Shown here piece by piece: positions 25,101-37,100 of a stretch of 64,000 nt of DNA (positions within the stretch are counted from its first letter, which is position 1; the number at the start of each line of letters is the position of its first letter). The notes below the pieces were generated by a model. The model made no database searches, had not been told where the DNA came from, and saw only the letters and a list, made by a program, of their open reading frames with translations. The position numbers and the translations under genes were made by a program. Where the stretch lies: positions 29,158 through 93,157 of the forward strand of contig JBAJFG010000431.1 of assembly GCA_037903475.1 (NCBI GenBank). The letters are read 5' to 3'. Source of the stretch: Ancylostoma caninum. Its lineage: Eukaryota; Nematoda; Chromadorea; Rhabditida; Ancylostomatidae.

Positions 25101-28100
25101 CAATTTTTGAAGCTACAGCAAAACAGGGTATCATTGTAAACGTTGTAAGCTATGCTCACAATTGGGCAGAACACAAATTCAAGCTCCTTTACTTAGGAGT
25201 TGCAAATTTCTACGAAGAAACTCTTGCGAAAAGAACATTGGTCTCCACAAAGGGTGCAGAAGTGGGTACATCACTTTGATATACACCACGGATGTACGTA
25301 ACAAAAATTTCAATTTTCGTAAATCGTAAATCGTAAACTTTCTAAAAGCGCCGTAAATCGTAGATCGTAAATCGTAACTGAGAGTCCGAGTACCATTACA
25401 AGAGTCAGATAATTTCAACTCGTTTCACAACAAAGTCTCAAAATGACCCGAGGTCTACTGCAGAATTGATCACTTAACTTCGCCATCTTATCACTAGTGT
25501 GATAACATTGTGATGAATGGACGACTTTTTTATCGATAATTTAAGCGAGCTGTCCAGTTCTAAAGTATTATTTATCGCTGCATTGCAGAAAATTCTCTTC
25601 ATCCTGGTCGGTGCTTCTGAAGTAAATGTAAACGTGATCGATTGTTCTATGTGTTTCCGTGCGAACCAAGCCATTCAGCCCGTGGGGTAGGTGAATTGGT
25701 ACCAAAGGGGTTTGAAAGCATGAAGCGCTGACTCGGTATCCACTGTCCCCAGCAAGTCACTGCTTAGGGCGCATGCGCATTCAATACCTCTGCGATTATC
25801 AATAAAGTAGGATGCGTGCTGCATCTCTGAAAAGAACTATTTCTTGTACTTTATCAAATTGTTTATAGTCACTACTACTTGGTGCATGAGAGCTCGACCA
25901 GGAACAAAACCTTTTCGCATACGACATCACACAATTGAAGTCAGAAAAACAAGGGAAAACGTTTTGCCGAAGGAAAAAGGCCTGGCGGACAGCTTGTCCC
26001 ACCTACGGAAACAGGAAAACATAGCTGAAAATGCGGTGTTCTTACCACTTCATTCAGAACTTTGAGCTGAACTGTTCCAACAGATCTTCTCTGCGGACAC
26101 GATAATGAAATTGCTATATGCCGCCTTCTTCGAATAATAGAAACTACAAGCAAAACAAACATTTCATTCTTAGCTTTGCTGCAAAATGCAAGCACAGAGA
26201 AATCATGCACATTTACCCCAAGCGTGAACGCTATCACGAGATTCACTTCTTCTAGTTATTTACGAATTTGTTACGAAATTTGGGCCATTTTTCGTAAGTC
26301 GTAAATCGTAAAAAAAATCGCCAAAAGTGGCTGTAAATCGTAATTCGTTGGTCGTAAATCCTTATTACGTACATCCCTGATACACATCTATGAGCATAAT
26401 TCACGGTCTATTAGTATGCTTACACTTACGCAGACTGGAACAGTCGCAAAACCGCGGAGGTTTGAGAAACGGCCGTTAGTCGCATGACCATGGCGTAAGT
26501 GTCTAGGGCCATTTCGTCAAATCTTGCCATCAGGAACCATGTCCCTGCTTTTTCTATCTGGAAAAAATGTGTTTCATCAAAGGATGAACGGTTGGAAAAT
26601 ATCGGAAATAGTTCAAGGCCCGCATAGATTGTCCAGCAGGGTAAAGCACGGGGTGCGATTCGTAGCTCCCAAATACGTGTCCCCCTTTTCCTTTCGAATG
26701 GACGTAAACCACGGCCATGATTCCGCCATTCTTGGCGGTACACAGTCTTGCATTGTAATGAGCAATTAAAAAAGCTTTCATTATATTTTTACCAGTATTC
26801 GGCCTCTCTCAATCTTTAACATAAATTCCAAACATCATAGACAAACCTGTCAGTTTTAAGGAAACATGCCCAACAAATTTGAACATGTTGGACATACTGA
26901 ACATAAAACAAAAAAGGAGAGATCAGACTGCAAGGAAACTGAACATGTTTGAACAGTCTTGGACATGTTTCAACAGTTTTTACGTAAACTTTCCTGTTTT
27001 CACTCTCTGCTCCCTCTTCGCGATACTTTATGCGCATCTCTCCACCACTCCTCAATACTGTAGAGTCCACCACAGGTCAGGTGCGATAAGGGTGAGACAC
27101 ACGCAACTTCTCCGCACCTGCCCTGTGGTGGAAACTACAGTAATCTTTTGCAATAGAGCGCGGAATCGCGTAAGAGCGCGAAACAGCTCCACAGGGGGTT
27201 TCGGCCGAAATTCGGTGCAATTCTTGCAATGTTGAACCGATCTAACGTGCGCGACGCACAGATGGAGTAAAGCTTAGAAAATTTACCGTGACTACTCTCC
27301 TGTGGCGAGCAATACATACTAATTTTACTAATTACTGTGTCTACAACTTATTACTATTACTCTGTGTTGCTGTACCGATTTACTGTGATGGGAAAATTTT
27401 GGTGTAACAGCAGGGATCGTAGAGATGTGGAACATCTCATCCACAGATCGAATAAAGTGTTAGGTCGTAAACGCCGTTCCCTTCACGATGCTCCCTGAAT
27501 AGAAGCCGTCGGCCATTCTGCCGAAGTCAGTGCGTAGGTAAGATAGTATAGTGATCGCAGGACGAGGATCAATCATAAAGAACACAACGTACCCCCCCCC
27601 ACCCCTTTGCTTTTTCGCTTTGCTCCTCTAAATACGTAGGGGTAGTTCGAAATATCGCACCTGTGCTTTACCCTGGTGTCCAGTGCGATCATCGCTCATC
27701 ACCTTCTGGGCGATGATCGCATTTCGCGTTGCAGAGGAGTATGGTGATCATCACCACGGTGAGTCGGACGGGCCGTACATGGAAGGTGATCAAATGTACG
27801 TGTTTCACGTATTCCCAAATCACTTCTTGTTCTGTACTGTGGGGCGAAAACCAATATGCCTGAGTCCGTAGGCTCAGATGCATTCTGTGCAATTCGCGCA
27901 CCTGATCATACGTATATACCTTCACGCCATCACCATACTCCGAGTGAGATGCTTCGAGTACTTCACTCGGCGTCTCTTCGCCCTGCATACTATCTAGTCC
28001 CCAAACGATGGCGGTCATCGCCTTCCAGGGCGATGAGATCAGCGCCTCTCACATACGTGTAGCAGCACCGTCACGGATGGTGATGATCTTCCATTCCTCA

Positions 28101-31100
28101 GTGTTGGAAGGTCGTCGCGCGTGCGATCATCGCCCCGAATGGGGCGACGAGTTGTGCAGGCAGCTGATCTCACTGATCTCTAACACTTTACTACAAGTCC
28201 AAGTTTTGATCTACAACAAAAACTAGACATAGGCCGTACTCGAATTTTCTTTTAGTAGGAGCTACGAAGGATTTGTCATAAACTGTTAAGTGTTAGACCC
28301 ATACTATATTTATTTACTTACAAGGGAAGTGCAACAGGCCAGACTCGCAAATCGGAATGAAACCTATCTGGCTTGAATCTTTGTTGGAGAGGGTGTTACA
28401 GTATATATTTCATTATTGCCCTCGATTCCAAAAAACAAAAATCCCACCACAGTACCATATGCGCTGCAGCACTCGTCCGTCAGCGACGATGTGGCCGAGT
28501 GGGGAGGATGCTGCACTGTCAGCTCGAGAGTTTGAACCCCGTCATGCGCACCTACCTGTTTTGCTCTCTCATTTTTTTATTCCCCCTGTGTTGTTGAAAT
28601 CAAATTTAAAAGGTTAGAAGATAATACTTATCCTTACTGACGCACTAGGCACGGAATAACTACGTTATATAAAACCTGCTTTTCTCCCTCGATTAGCTAC
28701 ACTTCATTGTCTGTGTGCACCGTTGCTGCCAGTAAATGCTTTCTCATTGACCATCCTTTTTTTGTTTTGAATGAAAATTTTACAATTTTCTAGCGACTCG
28801 AGGGAAAGCTGTACGATCACTAAACTACGTTCATAGCATAGTAGTTATTCTATAGCTAGTACGTCAGTAAAGACAAGTGTTGTCTTCTAGCCCTCCAAAA
28901 TTGATTTCAATAACATAGGAGGAATAAAAAACAAAAATGCAAAACGAGTGTCAATGACGGGATCCAAACCCTCGACCTCCTGCCTATCAGTCCGCATCCT
29001 CTCCACTCGGCCACCTCGTCGCTGACGGACTAGTGCTGCAACGCATATAGTACTGTGGTGGGATTTTTGTTTTTTGAAGCCGAGGGCAGTAACAAAATAT
29101 ATACTGCAACACCCTCTCCAACAAAGATTCAAGCCAGATAGGTTTCATCCCGATTTTCGAATATGGCCTCTTGCACTTCCCTTGTTAGTCATACATTATG
29201 ATTGTTCACAATGTGACCTTTCATACAGAAGGTAGATATAGAATAGAGCCCCAGAGAGGTTTCCCCAAGGAAGACTGTAAATTCAAAGAGAAGAAACCGC
29301 GAGCCAATAATACGGTTCCCAAATTAGCAAAGACCATAGTTTTTTTTCCGACGTATATCCCGACCCCTTATCCTCTCCTCCTTCACTCCCCCCTCACACA
29401 CACCCAGTTTTCTATTCAAAAACGACATGCAGCATATAAGAGAAATCACAGCTGGAAATTTCTGTCCTAGATATTCGCTTGCCGGCTAACGCCCGATTCA
29501 GCCTGAAAATTCGGTGTTAGAAGTGGGAATGAACTGTTTCTGGTTATGTTGTCAGGTGAGGCAAACCATACTTGAGGTTTTCTTTTTACGTAAGTCGTCT
29601 AATTTTTTTTATGAAGAATCTCCCCGCCCCAAAATTGATGGGGTATTCGATCTCATGCAAGGATGTATTTCTCCTAAAACTTACTCCATCAGCCACAATC
29701 ACTCACACCTCCATCTGATTCACCCATAGATTTCCTGTATTAAGCAAAGCTTGTATACAGCCGTTTTAAACACACAAATTGTTGCTTATAAATCGTCTGT
29801 TCTTTAAGAATCTGTAGCGAAACACTGCATTCCGTGTAAAATTACAGTGAAAGTCGGTAAAGCTGAGGAATTTGCGAACTCGCAGGAGCACAACAGAGAG
29901 AATGCGACCTGCCACTCAATCTCCATCATGCGCTGCTATGTTAGTTAATCGCGGGGACGTCAAGCGTTTTCTATCACAAAATCATCGACTGTAATGGCAA
30001 AACACAAAACAATGCTACGACCAGCGATCACGATAACGGAAGACGGTAATTCCAGCTGGTGCTCCTGTCTGCAAATTCGGCAGCTCGGTCGACACTCACT
30101 CTACATCATTTTTTATCGGCATAAAAGAACCGAGAAGTACGACAAAGGTGGGGCACTCACCGATGCAAGGTCGGCACGTACTCCCTTCACTTCGTTGGCC
30201 AGACACTTCGGCTCCTGCACATTTGTGAGGATGTGAAGCACGTCGTAATGCGAAAGTGTCACCAAGTCCCGTCGCAACTGCGTAGAGGCCGACATTTCAC
30301 TTCCACATTGCGATGAAATTGTAAATATAAGAAAAAAGGAGAGTAAATGCGATAAATGACTGTTACTAACGACCTGGGAAAATTGGTGGCATTACTGCCA
30401 CTTTCAACAACAAGAAATTTCCGATCTTACACAGGCAACATATTCTGCTGTAAAGTACGCAAGCTTGTACGGTGAATTTTCGAGAAATCATGGACTACAT
30501 GAGCTTTTGTGCTTTGGCGTCGGAAAGACTCTTTCACCTTCGTAGATTTCATCCGATTGCCTTTCAAGTACTATTAGGTGTTAACATCAGTCCTTGCGCT
30601 TTTTTTCGGATGCACTTCTCTCCAGCAAATGATGTTCTCTTAGGGACAATTCATATACAGTTCGAAAGCGCTATTCTTCCTCTACAAGAATGTTGTGAAA
30701 AGTTTTTGCTAGAGCGATAGTTTGCTTGAGGTTTAAGCCTGCGAAGCGGAGCAACGAGTCAATGAAAAACAGCGCACCCGACAGTCGCCTATCCTGTCAA
30801 TCAGTTGGAGCTCGAAAGGTTATCACAGCTGGCCAGGTGACCTGTACTAAGCATGAAAGGGAAGTTTTGCTTGAAATGACTGTTCATCAGCGATTTTCTA
30901 TGATGAAAGAAGGCATATTTGGTCTCGATGACACCAACCACTTTGACCGAACATATTTCTCACACGAAGATCTGGGAATTGTTTCAAGGGAATCGTATGG
31001 TCTAGATGGACATCACACTTTTCAAAGCTACCGAATAACTGAGGTAATTCTGCTAAAAGAATCCAATCGCTAGGATCTAGTCATCTTACCCCATGCTGAC

Positions 31101-34100
31101 GTCAGACCGCACCTTCCAAAAATCGTCCAAGAGGCGCTCCAACAGTCCGCATTTATATTCTACAGTGTTTACACGCTCAAACAGTATGGATGATTTCTGG
31201 TCCCTACTAAATACAAGGAGGAAATTGGGTTTTTGCTCGAATCGACTTTTTTCTTCTCATGCCTAAAAATCAAGTAATGCAATAGTTCTGTGAAAACACT
31301 TGCTGACTGTAGAGGAAGGAATGCGCTTTCAAAAGATGTGGCGCATGTAGCGGAAAAATGGCAATGTGGGCGAAAAAAATGCAACTAAAAAAAGCGCAAG
31401 GACTTATGTTAACACCTAATAGGAGCTTTTCTATTGCCAACTTGATTGGGGATACCTGATAACTCACAGTTCAGCTGAACTTTGCTAGAGTATTTACGTG
31501 TATATGGAGCTTAATCGTGAGGCTTTTATTCCAGCAAAGCTGTCATATAGGCGCGAGCACTGCTCGCGGAGGAGGCTCACAGGCATCGTTTTGTGTTAAT
31601 AAGTGTGTGCAAAAATTCTGGGTCAGCTGCATGGAATACCATAATTCTGCCCGATGTCGATAATTTTTTTCAAGTCGAAAAGCATTGGTATTTGCATCAT
31701 TTTGCCAACACGGCACAAAGAAATTTCCCGGGAGCCCAAAACACGGTTATAGTCAAGCTCAAGGGAGCGGCACACTTCGTTTGCAAGAAGGGTTTGTTCA
31801 CCAAAAATTTTACAGCGACCCAGGGGTGCATAAGCTCGAAAAGATGGCATTCTGTTGCAGACTGGTCCAGGGAGTAATACACGTTATGTTAGGATTTCGA
31901 AGCACGTATGAGCTATTCTTTAACACAATCGCGACAATGTGCTCAACCGGTTGACACGCATGGTGCGACGTGTGGGACCGCGTGCAAAACCGGTTGAGCA
32001 CAAACGCGTGCTTAAGGGACCGCCCGTGTCTCACGTGGTCTACGTAAGTTTGCCTTTGCTGGCCCTACATTTGGGAATATTGCCTACATTATTTCAATCT
32101 CGTCTTGGCAAGTAATGCTGTGCAAAGTTTTGTGTTCTCCGTTTTACGCTTTCCATTTTACGCCTATTTCTGAACTTCCTCCTCCCGCCTTATTTTTACT
32201 GGATTTTTGACTCTACCTTCGCACAAACCTGACACTCACGTACACCTGCTACGCCTGCCCCAACTCTTCTCAAAATGAAGGAGAGAGTTGAAAAGTTTCT
32301 TCTTCATATCTAGGAGATTATTTACATCATTGTGAAATCACCGCGTGACCATTTCAACGATATAATTTTTTTCAGCGAATGTGGGAAGGCGTATTCGACT
32401 TATTTCTTCATTCATCACTATCACATGAAAAATAACACTCACAATGAAGATCGAACCAGCGAAGATTGTCTTCCTCAATGCATACCTTCTCCAAGTACGG
32501 TGAAACCATTGAAAGGTCATTGTGTGAGAAATGACGAGACCTGAAATAGTACTTGATGGGACCCAGCAGTAATTCTATTTATGGAATTGTCACAGCGAAA
32601 CAGCCCCACGACAGCAAACACCATCATGCTTAAAACAATAGTGTACTCTTTTTGTTCCACGCATTTGCGGATGCGGGCAACAATGTTATTGTACAGAGAT
32701 GTACGAACAAGGCAACCTGCTGTTCAAATGTAGGATCAAAACCTTTACAATCGTGGTGTCAGCTACTCTTGCTTTACTTTTACTTGCACTGAAGGTTTGC
32801 TTCACTAAAAAATTCATCTAGCAAGTAATACGGCAAGTAAAAAATCCTGATGAAATGGATAAGATCAAGTTTACAATTCGCAACATGTGAGAGGGATTAG
32901 TATTTGCAGAGCAATTCTGAAAAGGGCAAAAAACCTTCAGTCCAAAAAATGACCTGATTACATAATTTTATGGCCATAAATAAGTCTTTGGGTTGATAGC
33001 GGTACCATTAAGGAAGACAGGCACGGTTTAGGCTTCCTAGTTTTACGTAAGCACCTCTCTTCCTATACGTGTACTCATAAAAATTGGAATAAAGTTACTA
33101 GAGGTTTAATCTCGAGGAGAAGAAATCGTGGAAAAGCACAAGGCAACACCATGCAGTTTTTAAGGATGTTTTTTCAAACTACAGTATTGTCCTGATGCGT
33201 CTACCACGACCGCAGTATTCTGCTGGGCTAGGCATCATAGACGCATAACCGGGCAAGACCAGGTTAGCGAGCCAACTTTCGTATGCTGAATCTCACAAAA
33301 CAAGGCAGTCCATAGGGGAAACCAATCTCGCTGACTACAGCTGGTTGCTCGGTTAGCGTTTCATGGATCCCAGTTCTGCTGGAACCCTTTAGTAAATACA
33401 TAGTGTGTTGTGAATGTGCTTGGCTCATTCTTTAGTTTGTTGCAGGAACGAAACAAAAAAAAGCTTAGGTGTGAGGTGAAAATGTTTCGCGAAGCAATAA
33501 TGTTCATACTATGACGGGTAATAGATTCAGATATAGGCTGCTACTCTCTCGTATCCATCTCCCAACACTGATTATTTCAATTTTGGCTTTAAACTATTAG
33601 GTTAAGTTCGTGCGGTTTTTCTGAGCATTCAGTGTATCTCCATAAAGTGGACTAGAACTTAGGTTTTTTTGAATGTTCATATCCACAGTGCCTCTTCATC
33701 GCATTTAGAGTAAGCCCCTGCGAATAATCGTCTCGTAACTCTATGAACTGTGCGTCCGAACCCAGGGGCATTCTCCAGGCCAAAATCGACCTCTCTCTGA
33801 AGCAGACATCCACTTCAGCGCTGTCCCTTCAACAGTAATGGCTTCCATTTAGAACGTGAACGTCCCCAGCAACTTGATCTGCATTTGTTCCACTATTTTA
33901 GTGGAACAGTTGGAAGTATCGAAGATGTACGCTCTAGTCGAGTTGGAGGGTCATTTCATATTTTATGCGACAGAAAATGAGAAGCAGTGGGAATTGGGAA
34001 AATTGGTTTCAAAACTCGTAAAGAGCAGAACAAGAGCTACAAGATGACCTATGAGAGGCCATCGGAGTTGGATCAAATCCTCGTAAAAAATCGAGTTGGA

Positions 34101-37100
34101 AAAAACCGCACCAACTTATTGCCCAACCCATTACATATGTTTATCACAGAGCTGACTATCAGAGATATGTGAACTAACTGTGTTAACTAACTCATCTTCG
34201 GCGTTTTCTGCCTAAAGATGGAAACGGAACAGAATTTTTGGCAAGTTGAGTTTCCTTTTCTTCACTCGCCTTTATTGGCTGCACCTACCTTATCATGAAG
34301 TTCACGTCGTGCTGAAGACAACTACCATTTGCCGCACGGTTGTAGCACCAGTACAGAGCCGCACGCTGGTTGTCGATGTACAACACTTGGTACTTGACTA
34401 CAACAGGACTGTGCGCAGGCTTTGTGGAGCAGTGAACTTGACCGTTCAGACTGGCCGATGGACTCACAATTCATGGTGTTCCTGAACTTTGGCACTAGAG
34501 AGTAGCGGTATTCTAAAGTAACGTCCAGAGTGGAGTTGCTGAGGAGAACGGCTTCGCCTTCACCAGGGCCAACGCACTCGCTGTCCGCTTCCTTCTGGGC
34601 ATAGTAGCGAACGTGCATCGTCGAGGGGCTGAAAACAACACTTTTGCTGTTTTAGTATTAGGTTGTCGCGAAACTTTTCCGCCACCCACTTCGAAATCTT
34701 ACATGTTTCCTCAGGATTGCTTTGGATCTTCCTATCCGAAACGTATATAAAGGTTGGTCAATGGACTACTTACACCTTTCTTCTCTTGGCTTTCGGTTGG
34801 GATTATGGCCGAAGAAATCGTCCTAGACTCGAAGCAGGTTCGACTCCTTCTGCTTTACCAATTCAGAAAAAATAGCAGTGCAAGAGATGCGACAAAAAAC
34901 ATATGTGATGCGATGGGTCCCTCAACTGTCTCCTACGATACGGCCAAAGTTTGGTTTCGGAAGTTCAAAAATGGCGCTTTTGACGTGACGGATAAACCAC
35001 GATCTGGTCGACCAGTTGAAGTCGATCAGGAGCGACTCCTAGAGCTAATTGAAGAGGATCCCCGCCGCGACACCCGTGGACTGGCAGATGACTCCGGTGT
35101 CATTACAATACAGTGGCCGTTCACCTGCGCAGCGCCGAAAAGACGTGGAACTACGGCGCATGGATACCTCACGATCTGAGTAGTCGTCCAGGTGCGCAGA
35201 GATGCATACATGAACCTTTTGACTTTTCGAAGGACTTTGACCTGCAGCCCACAGTTAGCAGACCTTACATTAGCATTTATGGAATACGAGTTTGTTCGTA
35301 ATAGGGTGATAATGGGGAATAGGATGAGTCAAACTTTATACAATTGGACATATAGATATATAGACGATATTATCCATATTTCGGAAGACATAGAAATGTT
35401 TAAGAATAATTTAGGAGAAATCTATCACCCCTCTCTGGTTTTAGAACAAACTAATGGTAGTAATAAGGAAACTAACTTTTTAGACTTAACAATTAAACTT
35501 GGGTTAGACAAAATTTACTTCAGCCTTTACAACAAAACTGATGATTATAATTTTAGGGTTATTAGATACCCCAACTTTTCTTCCAACATACCACTAAATA
35601 TTATTACAAATACATTTGTCACAGAGCTATTACGAATTAATAGAGCTTGCTCAGAATATGAGGACTTCCAAGATAGAGTTATACAGTTAGGAGTAATTTC
35701 TTATCACAATGGGTGGGATAAGAACACGATTATTAGGACTTCGTGCTTAGCATTGGGATGTAGACCATTTATTTTACGCAAGTACCGCTTAGAAGCTCCT
35801 GTACACCTGCCACTTCTACATGATCTACAAAGTAGGTTACTTAGTGTAAGAACACAGGGCGCGGGCGGGAGATAATTCAAATTTAAACTCTAGGTAAGCA
35901 AGCGTTAGACACTCGGGGTATCAGTGCTCACATACTTCCTTGGACTTCTCCGCATCACTCACTTCTCTAGCCCACACACATCCTTTTCCTATCTTACCAT
36001 GAGACTTTCATGTACACATTATTTTGGCAGCTTCCTTGGGAACTACTGATGAAAGGGTGTCACACCCGGGGGCGCCAAGGAAGCCGTACTTCCGGTCTAG
36101 TTCAAGCCCCGAAACCGGTTAAGTACGAAAACTATTGTGTTCTTCGTATAGGCCACACTACCTTTTACTTTAGAAAGATTTATAGCTTGTTATATCTAGT
36201 CAGTATCACTCTATTTTTCTATATCTCTCTTCTAATAAGTCTTCGTTTGCACTCGTTTACTTATTTCACCTGGATGGACTACTTGGTTACCGGTGATGAG
36301 AAGTGGGTCTTCTACGCTAAGCACACGAGAAAGCGCCAGTGGCTCGGACGCGACGAACCTGGGATCCCAACGCCGCAAACAGAACTACACCCTCAGAAGG
36401 TAATGCTCAGTGTTTGGTGGAACTGCAAAGGAATCCTTCACTGGGAACTGTTTCCAACAAACTCTACTGTCTCCGTGGAAATCTACTGTAGGCAACTGGA
36501 TTGTGTCGCTGCGGCTCTTCGTGGGAAACAAGACAAAGTTTACTTCTTACATGACAACGCTCGTCCACACATTGCGAGAGAGACCCAGCAAAAACTGCAG
36601 AGCTCAGGATGGCATATTCCCTAGCGCCCACAGGCTACCATCTTTTCTTGTCGTTATCCAATCACCTGAGAGACAGGAAGTTCGATGATTTGGAACAACT
36701 CAAAAAGTGGCTCGGCGAGTTTTTTGCATCAAAATCTCAGAATTTTTATGCAAGCGGAATCCACAAGTTACCGGTTAAATGGCAATATGTTGTAGATAAT
36801 AATGGTTCATATGTACATTAAATATCAGATGTATTGAATAAAACAAATAAAATTGAAAAAATATCGAATAGTGGCGGGAAAGTTTCGCAACAACCCAGAA
36901 TGGAGATCATTCAATACAAATAGGGATAAAGTGTTTCGAATGAGAAATGAAATAAAATGGATCACAGTCTTGTTGTATTGGGTTGGGGAATAAGTTCGTG
37001 CGGTCTTCTCAGTTTGTTTCTTCACGGTGATTTGAGATTCGCTTGACTTGCCGTCATGGCTCTTTGTAGCTCTTGATTTGTTCTTTGCAACCCCCCTTTC

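Larger units (their letters stand above)
22486..26557 (-). other. Lipocalin-like module 4 (exons 14-16, residues 493-644)
   Basis: The clearest module. It starts KAGTWFLMARFDEMALDTY (GxW motif), has FFYELHFEAST in the middle, then VGVLYSCLSISDDGRC, IYVISRHE and a C-terminal helix ending AVCVDPQVL. Acceptors TTTTTCCAG, TTTTTGCAG and TTTACAG are strong and every phase agrees. Confidence 0.65.
34805..36818 (+). pseudogene. Broken mariner transposase
   Basis: N-terminal helix-turn-helix half from the ATG at 34805 (AEEIVLDSKQVRLLLLYQF..., GRPVEVDQERLLELIEEDPR). A frameshift lies between about 35100 and 35113, after which the frame continues as GAWIPHDLS. After the nested insertion the catalytic half resumes at 36272: DYLVTGDEKWVFYAKHTRKR (first catalytic Asp), then FLHDNARPH (second Asp). 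A stop and small deletion follow near 36620. The third Asp, expected in a PTDYHLF-type motif, is Gly (PTGYHLF, codon 36633-36635). The tail matches mariners (FFASKSQNFYASGIHKLP). It cannot encode active transposase. Confidence 0.85.
34658..36897 (+). mobile_element. Mariner transposon split by a nested retroelement
   Basis: TIRs of about 25 bp: TTAGGTTGTCGCGAAACTTT then TCCGCC at 34658-34683 and its imperfect complement at 36873-36897; TA flanks the left end. Without the 1.03 kb nested insertion (35245-36267, plus one copy of the 5-bp duplication) the element would be about 1.2 kb, the normal mariner size. The only clear coding content is a broken transposase (separate entry). Confidence 0.85.

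Noticed and set aside
28486..28560. tRNA gene
   Set aside because: A and B box-like words are present but no cloverleaf can be formed; it is SINE sequence.
34437..34467. A 31-nt intron in module 3
   Set aside because: Too short; using acceptor TGTTGTAG gives a 70-nt intron with the same donor and correct phase.
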